Shown: positions 21,885 to 31,638 of the stretch, piece by piece | How positions within the stretch are numbered: position 1 is the first letter of the stretch | Layout of the letters: every line of letters starts with the position of its first letter | DNA from: Calendula officinalis | Taxonomy: Eukaryota; Streptophyta; Magnoliopsida; Asterales; Asteraceae | DNA: 64,000 nucleotides | Assembly: GCA_963853835.1 (NCBI GenBank) | Contig: OY970820.1 | Span: 49,410,407 to 49,474,406 of the forward strand | Direction: 5' to 3' | Program-made: the position numbers and the translations under genes | The notes under the pieces: model-generated | What the model was told of the DNA's origin: nothing | The model's input: the letters and a program-made list of their open reading frames with translations, nothing else | Databases searched by the model: none

Positions 21885-22195
21885 AAGATCTCGAGCCGAG
21901 AAGTGTAAAAGATCTCGAGCCGAGAAGTTGTATGATCTCAAGCCGGGAAGTGTAAATGTTCTCGAGCCGAGATGTGTCAAAGATCTCGAGCCGAGATGTT
22001 TTGGAAGAGTTCGAGCCGAACTGTGGAAAGACCTCGGGCCGAGACGATGGAAGTTTTCGAGCCGAGATGATGGAAAGATCTCGAGCCGAGATGTTCAAAG
22101 TTTTCGGGCCGAGATGTTCAAAGTTTTCGGGCCTATCTATTCACTGTTCCCGAGCCGAGATTGTTGTTGAGCTTCGAGCCGAGAACAGTAGCGTC
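21885..22195 (-). repeat. 13-copy TCTCGGCTCGAG array in Sirevirus leader
   Basis: Thirteen copies of a near-palindromic motif (minus strand (T/C)TCGGC(C/T)CGA; plus strand TCGAGCCGAGA) occur every 21-28 bp, at about 21893, 21914, 21937, 21960, 21983, 22011, 22033, 22057, 22080, 22104, 22126, 22149 and 22174. They lie between the primer site and gag, in the transcribed leader. Spacers differ while the motif is kept. Confidence 0.85.
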
Positions 22196-22630
22196 GTTTT
22201 TACTCTGGTCCGAACAACCAACGAAAAAACACTAAAATGATCCTAGATTGCTCGTTTCTTAACCAAAATGAATGATTCTTTTTGCAAACTGATCTAAAAA
22301 CGTTTTCCTTCAACCCATTCCAATAATATTGACTAAAAACAACCTAGATATAATATAAAATTTGAATTTTCTGAGTTTTTCAAGCTTTAAAGGAGTTTTC
22401 TTAAAATCAAGATTTCATTGTCAATATGGATTGGAATTGAACGAAATTTGATTCTAAGCTTAATGTAATGAAGAAAGGAACAAATTTAACCCATAAAAAC
22501 TAAAAATAATACCTTAAATTCAGATTTTTGATTTCTTGACCTTTTTTCTTCAAAAACCTCAAAAACCCCAAATGATCTTTTGTTCTGGACTTTAAGCAAC
22601 GGATTTGGATCGAATTCCTTGAAGGATTAT
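22196..22630 (-). other. Sirevirus leader next to the primer site
   Basis: Non-coding AT-rich leader between the primer site and the motif array. No ORF or further repeat was seen. Confidence 0.5.
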
Positions 22631-22642
22631 GCTCTGATATCA
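22631..22642 (-). promoter_or_regulatory. Sirevirus primer-binding site
   Basis: The minus strand reads TGATATCAGAGC, one base off the standard iMet site TGGTATCAGAGC. It lies 2 bases from the LTR terminus at 22645 and sets the minus orientation of the 22.6-0.65 kb element. Confidence 0.75.
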
Positions 22643-22644
22643 AA

Positions 22645-23520
22645 TGATGATAATCAAACAAACAATCAATCCATTACTTAGGCTTAGATGATGATTTTAG
22701 TGAGAAAACTTGAAGAGGGGTCGTTCGGACCGACGACTAAGATTAAAACGTGGCCACACGTGATCCATTTAAGGTGAATGGGAAACGACTCATACGTGCC
22801 ATACAATTTATTGGAGACCACAATATCATAACTATTCAAGTAGTCTAATTGGGACATCTAATTTATGTCCTAAGGGCATGAGATTATAGTGATTAATGAA
22901 CTCTAAATTTCCTTTGGCGATGAATAAATGTATCTATTAACCATTAATGAAGTGTGTTTTTGGCATGAATTAAATATATTTTTAAATGAAAATGGTAGTT
23001 TTAAGTTAATCAAATATGTTTTTAGGACATGACTTAACCAAGTCTTTCTTTAATTTAACTCCAATACGGGTATCCTAAGGCTAAAGACGATAAATTTAGT
23101 TATACTGCAACATGGAAGGAAACCCGTCAAATTCGTGCGATTTTTTTGTTTATATTTTTTAGTGTTTGTTCTACTTAATTGAAAACTCAAAAGATAATTG
23201 TATAGTGGTTTAAATTTGACTAATTGATTGAAAACTCAAAAGACAACTGTATTGTGGTGTAAATTTGAACATTCATTACATATAATGAAGTGTTCAAAGC
23301 TAGGGTTGAAGATGTGATTATTTTCAAATGTTTTAACTAATGAATCATATTAGTAATGAGAAAACCTAAAAGGACAAATTACAAAAAAGTTAAAATAATG
23401 ACCCAAAAAACTTGGAAAGAGGGATATCTTGGTATTTTGCTTTATCAATTAAATGGGTCACTATCACATGAATGAAAACGTACGCCACCATAAAAGATTA
23501 TACATTATCATGGTTGTATG
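22645..23520 (-). repeat. Sirevirus 5' LTR (outer end uncertain)
   Basis: The LTR terminus is taken at TGATGATAATCA on the plus strand, next to the primer site. The outer end is not fixed: no matching 3' LTR was recognised in the window and no duplication was found. The end at 23520 is a guess based on the usual size for the family and on the change of sequence character near TGTAACACC at 23528. Confidence 0.4.
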
Positions 23521-25335
23521 GTATGCTACTTGTAACACCTAAAAAAAATTGGGAAAATTTAAAAATTTTAATTGAATAAAATAATACAATATCTATTACC
23601 TATATAAAGCTTTTGGGTTTTTGATGCCACGTATGAAAGTTTTCTATACCAGATTTTTACATGTGGGGTTTGCTAGAGATGCCATGTATCTGGCTTTATG
23701 TATACTTAATACTCTTGCTAATTGGAAAGATTCACAGGTATGGTTATTTTTTTCTTTTCATTCTGAAATTAGGGCTTTTTGCTTCCATCCATGTCCTCCT
23801 TCCATCGTCCAACTGAAATTGTCCATATCCTCCACCACCTTAATCAATTAGAACCATCTCACCACCTTGGTATATTCCATCTTTTTCCCATGTCAACCGC
23901 CTCCATATCTGCTATATTCTAAAAACTAAATTGGTGGTTGAAAATGACAATGTAGCTATTATCACAATCAATAATCCGCCTCTTAATTTGCTACCTACTC
24001 AAGGTAATACGTGAAAACATACATACATATGCTTATAATTGGCATTCAAACTTGCAATTGATATGTAATGTGTTCATGAAGTGGTATATCCTCTTATTTT
24101 AACCAACAATTGTTTACGAATTTTACAGAATCGCAAGAAACTGATTCGAATAGGAAGTTTGCTTGCTGTGATTTTGGTCCTTGGGAACCTATTCGTTGAA
24201 TCATGGATAGTATATCTTCCAGATTAATAACTCCAACGATATTAATGTTTCAGCGAACCGTTGACTGAATTTCATGGTCCCACCACATGTGCAATGTTTT
24301 TTATTAGCTCAAAGTTATGGTGGTGAAAGCATCCGGAGCATATAAAAACTGTAAGCTATGCTTCGGATCAAATCACAACAATAAGAATGATGATTATGCG
24401 ACTCTGAAGGTGGTTCAATGTCTGATAGGTTTCACTGTAGGTACCAAAGGACGTGTAATCATACACCTAGGTTTAGGGGCAGGAAATGGAGGCAAGGTTA
24501 AAGGGACTTTATTCAAGTTGTGGGAGCATTGATGAGGCTGAATCAATTGAGTTCTTAGAGGAAGATGCACTTAAATAATGTGTTGCTCAGGTTAAATCAC
24601 ACGTTTCATTCCTTACTTCAAGGTGGCAATGCTCTCAAACATATTCGATTCAGGTATGGATTCTTATTTAATCTGAAGTTAAATTTTGTATGTATGTTGG
24701 TATGTATTATTTCCTTAGTAAAGTCAAATTTTGAATTCCCGTGTGAATTAAAGAATAGGTTGGATAATGTTCTCAAATTATGGATGTGGCCCCCAATTAG
24801 GTGAGGGTTAACATCAGCAAGACCGTTTATTCTTCACATATCACACATGAAACCAAATTATATGAAGGCAAATATGTAAATAGGGTAAACGCTCAAGTCT
24901 TTGTGGGTGTGTTACATCTTTTTATTGGACTATGATGTTTTATTGCTCTAATTAACAAAATTCATTTTATATGTTTATATGCAATGTGAAAAATTATAGA
25001 TGTGCTTGGGGTGTCCGTTACTTGACGTGATGAAAAAGTGAAGGTGATTCCCAAAATAGACAATCAGAGGCAAGAGAAAAGACATAAACCAGTGAAACTT
25101 TAATTTAGGATGCGGTATACAATGATAGACCGGTTATGTCTTGTGGGGTTTAACATAAGGTTTTGTTTTATTTAAATCATGTAACATTTAATTTTATTTA
25201 CATTTCCCCCTAACTTTGGTTATTGTGTCATGATTCTATAAGTATCCCTTGGGTGGTACATATACCACATAATATAATGATAGGTAGAAGTAGAACAAAT
25301 ACAACGTTTCCGATGTTGGCATCACATGGTGAACC
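23521..25335. other. Intergenic DNA with possible gene fragments
   Basis: Flanking DNA into which element B inserted. Two short stretches look like exon ends. At 23621-23739 a frame beginning MPRMKVFYTRFLHVGFARDA ends in CACAG followed by GTATGG, a good splice donor. At about 23931-24003 the frame reads VVENDNVAIITINNPPLN before CAAG/GTAATA; this resembles the N-terminal strand of enoyl-CoA hydratase domains in peroxisomal multifunctional proteins. No further exons were found. These could be captured fragments or chance. The rest (24010-25335) has only short frames with no motif. Confidence 0.35.
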
Positions 25336-25607
25336 TGTTAGGACTATTTTTGTAATAGGTTTTGACCTTTAATCTCGTTAACTAACAATTCCCTTGTTAG
25401 GTGGTAGATGGTATAAATACTTGTAATATTGAGTTAGAATGTAAGCTTTCCACACAATTACTGAATACATTTTTAGGGAAAGTTTCATTCATCTCATTCT
25501 CTCTCAAGTTCACACACTTACACCAAGAACACACACTCACTCAAATCTTCTATTTCTCACTTGAATCTTCATGGATTGGCTTGATTATAGTTTCATCAGG
25601 TTCTACA
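25336..25607 (+). repeat. Element B 5' LTR
   Basis: 272 bp, TGTTAGGACTATTTTTG to GGTTCTACA. The TATA box GGTATAAATACTTG lies at about 25409-25422, followed by CT- and CA-rich leader sequence. Confidence 0.95.
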
Positions 25608-25609
25608 AG

Positions 25610-25621
25610 TGGTATCAGAGC
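25610..25621 (+). promoter_or_regulatory. Primer-binding site, element B
   Basis: TGGTATCAGAGC starts two bases after the 5' LTR; standard initiator-Met tRNA site. Confidence 0.93.
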
Positions 25622-26084
25622 AAAATCTCTCTTAGAGAAGATCCAAAATCGAGCTAGAATGATCAAGATCTGAGAAAAAGTGAAGAAAAGTTGATGTTCG
25701 TCATGAAAATTAAATGTTGTAACTTTTTGTTCCAAATCGATGGATTGAGTGCTGAATAGTGTGTCTCCATTGTTTCTAAGAAGAATAGAATCAATTTCAG
25801 ATCAATTCCATCAACAATCGATCTTCAATTTGATGATTTTTAGAGAAAAAGTGAAAAAGTGAAAAAGTCACTGTAAATCGAAGATTCGAAGTCTTTGTGT
25901 TATGGATTGAAGAAATTGATCGGATCAAACTGTTAGAAAGTTGATTTCGAGCAGTTAGAAAGAAGAATCATTCAAATCGGTTAAGAAATGAGCAAAATCG
26001 AATCACAAAAGTGAAGAAAACTTACGTACCATAGTTCATACGTACAAGTTCGGCTTCATACAAGATGAACAAGTTCGATCTCAA

Positions 26085-26260
26085 TAGTTCGGCCCGAGTT
26101 TAGTAGTAGCTCGGCCCGAAGTTCTACACTGCTGAAGTTCGGCCCAATATCAAAGTAAGTAGTTCGGCCCGAAGTTCCTTTATTACAGGCTCATTAAAGT
26201 TCGGCCCAATAACTATAGAGAAGTTCGGCCCAATTTCTACACACACAGTTCGGCAAATTC
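26085..26260 (+). repeat. TTCGGCCCGAA motif array in leader of element B
   Basis: About seven copies of TTCGGCCC(G)AA lie in the leader, for example near 26090, 26111, 26139, 26164, 26200 and 26224, with shorter relatives (GTTCGGCAAA, GTTCGGCTTC) after. The core CGGCCCGA is the same as in the minus-strand Sirevirus leader (21885-22195), although the surrounding sequence is unlike. Confidence 0.75.
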
Positions 26261-26301
26261 TCACATAGTTCGGCTTCAAAGTTCTTCATTCACACAGTTC
26301 G

Positions 26302-26391
26302 ACTTCCAAACCAGAATCAAAATCGATTAACACTTCCAAACCAGAATCAAAATCGATTAACAATTCCAAACCAGATTCAAAATCGATTAAC
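26302..26391 (+). repeat. Three tandem 30 bp repeats
   Basis: Three head-to-tail copies of a unit beginning ACTTCCAAACCAGAATC and ending AAAATCGATTAAC; the third copy has two changes. A partial fourth follows. They lie in the leader of element B just after the CGGCCCGA array. Confidence 0.9.
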
Positions 26392-26639
26392 ACTTCAAGA
26401 ATCAAATATTCGATTAACAGAATCAAAAGACGTTCGGTGTTTCAATATTCGGTTTCAATCTTGATTAATAAGAAGTTCGGCTTCAATCGAATTATAAGAA
26501 GGAACTTGAAATATTTGATTCTGAAATTCGATTCAAACGATCAGTAGAAATTCTCGGCATCGATGAGAGAAATTGGAGACATAATCATCAATTGGAGTTT
26601 AATCGTCAAATATTAGGGCTTGCGTAGATGCTGTAGATC

Positions 26640-26831
26640 ATGGACGAATTTTCACTTCATGCTTCGAAGACAAACGTTTTCGTTGCAGATAAACCAAAAG
26701 TCGTTGCAGTAGCAAAGGGTAAAACGAAAGTTTCAGGGAGGAAAACCCTTGCTGACATCAGCAACATTCCACAGGCCACCACCGAACCAAAATCATTAAA
26801 GCCTAAAGTCAAATTATCCTTTTTCTTTTAA
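26640..26831 (+). CDS. Short ORF with RKTLADISN motif in element B
   Basis: A 63-codon frame at the end of the leader, 264 bases before the main ORF. It contains the stretch SGRKTLADISNIPQ preceded by KPKVVAVAKGKTK. An R/K-x-L-x-DISN core is known from plant cell-cycle proteins such as Shugoshin and PATRONUS, where it sits near the N terminus; the match is short and from memory. It may be a host exon picked up by the element, the remains of gag's N terminus, or chance. No capsid motif is present. Confidence 0.35.
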   Translation: MDEFSLHASKTNVFVADKPKVVAVAKGKTKVSGRKTLADISNIPQATTEPKSLKPKVKLSFFF

Positions 26832-27094
26832 AACCATTTTCATACACAAAAAGCCTAAAATCGTCTAAATCTTTTAAAAGGCCCAAAATTAAAAGATATA
26901 TTTTTTTTTCCCACAAAATTTTTAACCAAAACTTTTAAACAAATTTTTTACACTTTTAAAACTTAAATTTCGTGATGAATTTCTAAACAATTTTTTTTTT
27001 AAACCCAAACTCGATCAAATTCTCAATTTTTTTTAAAAAGAAATTTTTACATTTTTAACCTCAAAAACTATTACCCAAAATCCTAATTGCAAAT
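26832..27094 (+). other. A/T-rich spacer in element B
   Basis: Homopolymer-rich (runs of T and A) and without coding signal, between the short ORF and the main ORF. Confidence 0.5.
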
Positions 27095-29122
27095 ATGGAT
27101 AAAGACCTTGCCAATGCGAGAAAAGCTGCCGAATATTATAAACAAATGGAAAAACCTACACCAGCTATCAATGATGATTTGGATAAAGAACGTCAAGACG
27201 TACTACGAGTTATGGCAAAAATTTCAGAATATGAGAAGAAATATAATTCAAAGCCTACAAACAATAATCTGAGATCTTCATTCGATATTAGGCCTGATAT
27301 ATCTGCTACAATCTCAACTAAAAAGCCAACCGTCACACCTTTGGATGCTACAAAGAAATTAATCGTTCGGGATTCCGAGTATTATAACCGTAAAACGTCG
27401 AGGGCTAAACAAATTGAGTATGAAAAAGTGTTCTTAGTTGAAGATAGTAAATGCATGGAAGATTCAGATCCTAATGATGAAAAGCATATGGAGGTTACTG
27501 ATCGATTTAATGAAGAGGCCAACAAAGAACTTGAGGTAATCAGTTCCCTCTTTTCAAATTCTGATAATCTTATTGGTCCGGATACTTGTTTTGTTACAAC
27601 TCAGATTTCTGAAATTGATTCTTTAAAACAAAACATTTTAGATGAAAAAGATTTAAATAAGTTTAAATCATTAACTTCTCAAATCAAAGAATTAACCGAA
27701 AATCTTCATGAACAAAACATCATTTCCTCAAAAGAAATGCTAAACAAACAAACTATCATAAACACACTCAAGCATGAAACAATTAAATTGAATTCACATA
27801 TGAAACATCTTGAGGAATTGATTGTTCAACGAGGACACACTGATCAAACCATTCATCTTAACAAGCCTAAAGATTTCAAATATTTCAACTCTCGAGAAGG
27901 GCTAGGAGCTGACAATCCAGAATATCTTAAGACCGCGTGCAAAATGGCTCCTACATTATATGATTCAAGATATCTACTCAATGGAATCTCGCAGCGTTTC
28001 ATTCGGATGACTGACGAGGAAGAAGAAATAGAGAACTTCAACAGAGCTAAAAAGGAGAATGCTCAAATTAGTTTTAATTACACTGAATTAAATAAAACAT
28101 ATGAAACTAAAAGGGCTCAATTTGAAAATGATGATTATTTTCCCATTATAAAACCAGAAGAATTTGAAATTAAGGGAAATGATGTTATTCAACAAAAGGT
28201 TACACCAAATATTTATGTACCAAATCTAATTCTTGAAAAGAAAATTTGTCAATTGGAAACTGAAATAGATGAAACACATAAGGCGTTTGACAAAGAAAAA
28301 TCAGTTCTACAAACAAAAATTCATGGATTAGAAAATAAAATTGATGAAACACATAAATCTTATGAGAAAGAGAAACTAAAGTTGCAAGCACAGATTCAAA
28401 ATTTAGAATCTAAATCATCTAATCTTCAGAAACTTAAGAAGCCTGGTGCATCTATGAACTTAGATTCTCCTTTAACTGCAATGAATAAAAGTAAAAACTC
28501 AAGAATGTTCTCTCCTGTCATGGCATATCGTGATTTTTATAAAATCAAGCAAACTGAGGTTCATAGAGGAAATTCTACACCTAAACCGAAATCACAAGTC
28601 AGATCCTCTACCAAGCCTAAGCCTAGGAGATCCACGGTCCCGCCACACTCTGATAAGAAACTGAATGCTCTTAACCAAGTTATTAGAGGAAATTCCGCAC
28701 CTAAAACTCCAAATAAATTAGGTTCCTCTTATAGACTTAAGCATTCTCAAGTGGATAAACCTACACCATCAACCGTGTTGAAACATTCGAGTCCTTCAAA
28801 GAAAATCTTTTCCAAATCTAAATCTTTAAAATATTCGAGAAAAGATTTACTTTCCTTGGCACCTAAAACGATTTTTACACAAGTGCCAAAAGCATCTCCT
28901 GTTTATGTTTACAAAACATCATCGATCTTAAAAGCAAAATGGGTTCCCAAAACTCCATCATCTCAAATAATTCCCCGGAAATTATTTGAAAGTGAAACAT
29001 CAAGTTTCAGTTTTTCTTGGAACTCTCAATCTTTAAAGCAAATCGATACAACTTATTGGTGGCTTTATTCCCACACTAACATTGTCGGACCCAAACAAAA
29101 ATGGGTACCAAAAGTTGTTTGA
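27095..29122 (+). CDS. Intact 675-codon coiled-coil ORF (Sirevirus Gag extension)
   Basis: An uninterrupted frame from ATG at 27095 to 29122. Residues 49-58 (NSKPTNNNLR) match the segment just before the zinc knuckle in the Sirevirus Gag, but the knuckle is gone: KKPTVTPLDATKK leads directly to VRDSEYYNRK, which matches the sequence after the knuckle. Then come several heptad-rich segments (SLKQNILDEKDLNKFKSL; two related LETEIDETHKAFDKEK units), the block LNKPKDFKYF...LGADNPEYL shared with the Sirevirus linker, and a Lys/Pro/Ser-rich basic tail ending KQKWVPKVV, just where a protease would begin. No capsid or enzyme is present. A long open frame in an element that lacks pol suggests selection or great youth. 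It may act in trans with complete particles; that is inference. Confidence 0.8.
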   Translation: MDKDLANARKAAEYYKQMEKPTPAINDDLDKERQDVLRVMAKISEYEKKYNSKPTNNNLRSSFDIRPDISATISTKKPTVTPLDATKKLIVRDSEYYNRKTSRAKQIEYEKVFLVEDSKCMEDSDPNDEKHMEVTDRFNEEANKELEVISSLFSNSDNLIGPDTCFVTTQISEIDSLKQNILDEKDLNKFKSLTSQIKELTENLHEQNIISSKEMLNKQTIINTLKHETIKLNSHMKHLEELIVQRGHTDQTIHLNKPKDFKYFNSREGLGADNPEYLKTACKMAPTLYDSRYLLNGISQRFIRMTDEEEEIENFNRAKKENAQISFNYTELNKTYETKRAQFENDDYFPIIKPEEFEIKGNDVIQQKVTPNIYVPNLILEKKICQLETEIDETHKAFDKEKSVLQTKIHGLENKIDETHKSYEKEKLKLQAQIQNLESKSSNLQKLKKPGASMNLDSPLTAMNKSKNSRMFSPVMAYRDFYKIKQTEVHRGNSTPKPKSQVRSSTKPKPRRSTVPPHSDKKLNALNQVIRGNSAPKTPNKLGSSYRLKHSQVDKPTPSTVLKHSSPSKKIFSKSKSLKYSRKDLLSLAPKTIFTQVPKASPVYVYKTSSILKAKWVPKTPSSQIIPRKLFESETSSFSFSWNSQSLKQIDTTYWWLYSHTNIVGPKQKWVPKVV

Positions 29123-29230
29123 TTTGTTTTGCAGGAGAATGACTTATACACACGTCAGTGTATAACTCGCACTTCAATGTAGATGACTTAAACACACATC
29201 TGCTTGAAACCCGGTTTTCAATGTCATCAT

Positions 29231-29350
29231 TGGTTGAGGGGGAGAATTACTATATTCACTTGTCAAGGGGGAGAAAATTGACATTCTTATGTCAAGGGGA
29301 AGCATAACTGCTTTATGATTTTTGAAAAACAACTGTCGAGGGGGAGCATT
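29231..29350 (+). promoter_or_regulatory. Multiple polypurine tracts, element B
   Basis: Four tracts follow the ORF: GAGGGGGAGAA (about 29236), AAGGGGGAGAA (about 29265), AAGGGGAAG (about 29296) and GAGGGGGAG (about 29339). This is the Sirevirus multi-tract signature and supports the assignment of an element that has no pol. The tract used at the 3' LTR is at 31350-31360. Confidence 0.8.
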
Positions 29351-29401
29351 CTTTATAATCGCTAAATCCTGTTTCACTGCTCCTTTCAAAATTTTTTTTG
29401 A

Positions 29402-30556
29402 ATTATCAATATGGGGTATCCATTTTTGTAATATCCGTAAACGATCTCATTACCAATCTCACTTGGTACTGATTGCATCTGTTTATTACAAATTTTCTTA
29501 TTCTATCTTGATAATAAATTTTTTTTTACCTCAAACAGTTTTTCAACCTCCTACAACTTTACAATAACACAAGCTTATCAATGTTGAGTATTAGCTTTTG
29601 CAATATTCGTAAACGATCTCTTTACCAGTCTAGGTTGGTACTGATTGCATCTGTTTATTGCTAATTCTCTTATTTCTCATTGCTACCTTTGTGTTCCTTC
29701 ATTGTTAAAATTCTTTAATTGTAAATCAATTTTTCTCTTCTTACATAAAATTTACATTTTTCAAAATCCATACTCAGTTACAATTTTTTTTTTTCTCATA
29801 TTGAGTTGTTGACATCACAATCTCATAAATTCTTTATTATTCTGTGATGCTCAACATTCTAAAATTTTTTATCTCACTTTGTGCTCACAATGATGTGTTC
29901 ACAACGTAGGATACAAATTTTTGTCATATTCGTAAACGATCTCTTTACTAGTCTCGATTAGTAAAGATTGCATCTGTTTATGACAATTTTTTCGTCTCTT
30001 GCGTTGTGGATCAATTTTTCACAACCCTGATTTTGCACAACATAAATTTTTCATTTTTAAATGACTTGTTTGTAACACTCAACACAATTTGCTGTTAAAT
30101 TCGTCGATCTCTTTACTAATTTCAATCAGTACTGATTGCATCTGTTTTTAACACCAACTTGGATTGATTGTTCTTACTATTTTTAAAACGATTTTCATTC
30201 TTAAACGCTCCATGGAGAAATCATTTTTCATCTTCTCAAAACTGCTCAGATTCAATTCTGACTTTCTCCAGTTCTCACACACTCAAAATCGTTTTGAATG
30301 CACATTGTTATGTCATTGATCTTTGTATATCCGTCGATCTCTTCTCTACACACGCTCAGAGAAGATTGCATCTTTGTAAGTGGTATACTTCACTGATCTT
30401 TGATATAACCAAACAAATTGATTTCTTTTAAATTTCAAATATTTGATTAACAATGTCTTTAATCATCGTGTTTGTCATATCCGTAAACGATCTCTTTACT
30501 GAAGTTCTTCAGTAAAGATTGCATCTGTTTATGACTTCACGTGATCATTGACATTG
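29402..30556 (+). repeat. Six-copy covarying stem-loop array, element B
   Basis: Six units at about 29402-29515, 29566-29695, 29899-30008, 30091-30155, 30321-30390 and 30451-30556. The core strands are kept: ATCCGTAAACGATCTC on the left (ATTCG in some; AAAC missing in units 4 and 5) and GATTGCATCTGTTTA on the right. The hairpin between them varies but pairs: TACCAA/TTGGTA, TACCA/TGGTA, TTTACTA/TAGTAAA, CTTCTCT/AGAGAAG, TTTACTGAAG/CTTCAGTAAA. Outer stems also vary and pair: GTAAT/ATTAC, GCAAT/ATTGC, GTCAT/ATGAC, TGTTAAA/TTTAACA. GATC pairs GATT and TAAAC pairs GTTTA, leaving fixed bulges (ATCCG and GCATCT). It lies between the ORF and the 3' LTR, in the transcript. Function unknown. Confidence 0.8.
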
Positions 30557-31349
30557 CTATTCTTCATTTTCAAATATTTTTCTCAAAACATTCAAAGGAT
30601 TAAATCAATTTGTCGAGTACTACATGTTTCTGGTTCTCATTCCGATCTTGGCTCTTGATTTTCACCGACACACCATTCCTCTCTCCGTTTCCAAAACGCA
30701 ACGATTCAGCTTTATCATGAGGACCCTTATCATGATCCTCATGAGGGGGAGAAAAAGAGCAAGAAATAGTTAAAATATCGGATGTATAACTGAACAACGT
30801 CAAAAAGAACCACAAACATCCCATCAAAGAAGAAACTTCATAACACATGTACTCAAATCAACTGCAAAATCAGAAACGTTTTAGATCAAGTGATTAAGAG
30901 AAAGAGAAAATGATAATCAGTGTACTAGATAGAAAAACAAGTGAAGAAGAACAAAACCGAATCATCAACATAATCTCTCTCCAAAACCTCAACCAACTCA
31001 CATCTAAAAACTTTAACTGACAAATCATTCAAAAACATCATCATTCTATACTCAATATAATCCTCTACCACAAAATTCCAAAAACAACCTCTACATTATC
31101 TGAAAACCCAGTCAAATCCTTACTTAACTGATATTCCATTTCCCAAAGTTTTCAAATCTTTAGTAAATCAGTTATAGGATTTCCTCACTCAAATATTATC
31201 AACGAAAAACATATTCCCTTTGAGTACCTTAAACTTCCAGATTTCTGCAAATGTTTTGTTCTTAAAATACAGAAAAACATTTTCTTGCCAAAGATAGATG
31301 ATAACAAGAATCTGAAGTTTGAAGACTGGGATGACGTATTAAAGATCAA
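30557..31349 (+). other. Conserved 3' interior of element B
   Basis: No intact ORF. A stretch at about 31108-31350 is matched by the minus-strand element at the right edge (about 63028-63390), including TGATATTCCATTTCC, TTTAGTAAATCAGTT and CTCAAAAAGGGGGAGAT-like ends. This 3' region is therefore kept between two family members. Another GAGGGGGAGAAA tract is at 30743-30754. Confidence 0.55.
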
Positions 31350-31360
31350 AAAGGGGGAGA
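31350..31360 (+). promoter_or_regulatory. Polypurine tract at 3' LTR, element B
   Basis: AAAGGGGGAGA directly before the 3' LTR (TGTTAGG at 31362); plus-strand primer site. Confidence 0.85.
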
Positions 31361-31361
31361 T

Positions 31362-31633
31362 TGTTAGGACTATTTTTGTAATAGGTTTTGACCTTTAATC
31401 TCGTTAACTAACAATTCCCTTGTTAGGTGGTAGATGGTATAAATACTTGTAATATTGAGTTAGAATGTAAGCTTTCCACACAATTACTGAATACATTTTT
31501 AGGGAAAGTTTCATTCATCTCATTCTCTCTCAACTTCACACACTTACACCAAGAACACACACTCACTCAAATCTTCTATTTCTCACTTGAATCTTCATAG
31601 ATTAGCTTGATTATAGTTTCATCAGGTTCTACA
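31362..31633 (+). repeat. Element B 3' LTR
   Basis: 272 bp. It differs from the 5' LTR by one G/C and two G/A changes, and is followed by the duplication GAACC. Confidence 0.95.
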
Positions 31634-31638
31634 GAACC

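Larger units (their letters stand above)
25336..31633 (+). mobile_element. Element B: young non-autonomous Sirevirus derivative
   Basis: A complete 6298 bp insertion: 272 bp LTRs at 25336-25607 and 31362-31633 with only 3 differences, duplication GAACC at 25331-25335 and 31634-31638, an iMet primer site and an AAGGGGGAG tract before the 3' LTR. It holds one long intact ORF (27095-29122) that matches the Sirevirus gag-pol linker. There is no capsid, zinc knuckle, protease, integrase, RT or RNase H. A leader with CGGCCCGA motifs and a six-copy stem-loop array near the 3' end are other features. A related member runs off the window at 62755-64000. The near-identity of the LTRs implies recent movement using enzymes made elsewhere. 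Confidence 0.93.

Noticed and set aside
24317..24532. 71-codon frame as a gene
   Set aside because: No motif, and no splice or promoter context on either side.
29402..30556. Hammerhead ribozyme (retrozyme) in element B
   Set aside because: The stem-loop modules lack the CUGAUGA and GAAA core of the hammerhead; the conserved strands are different.
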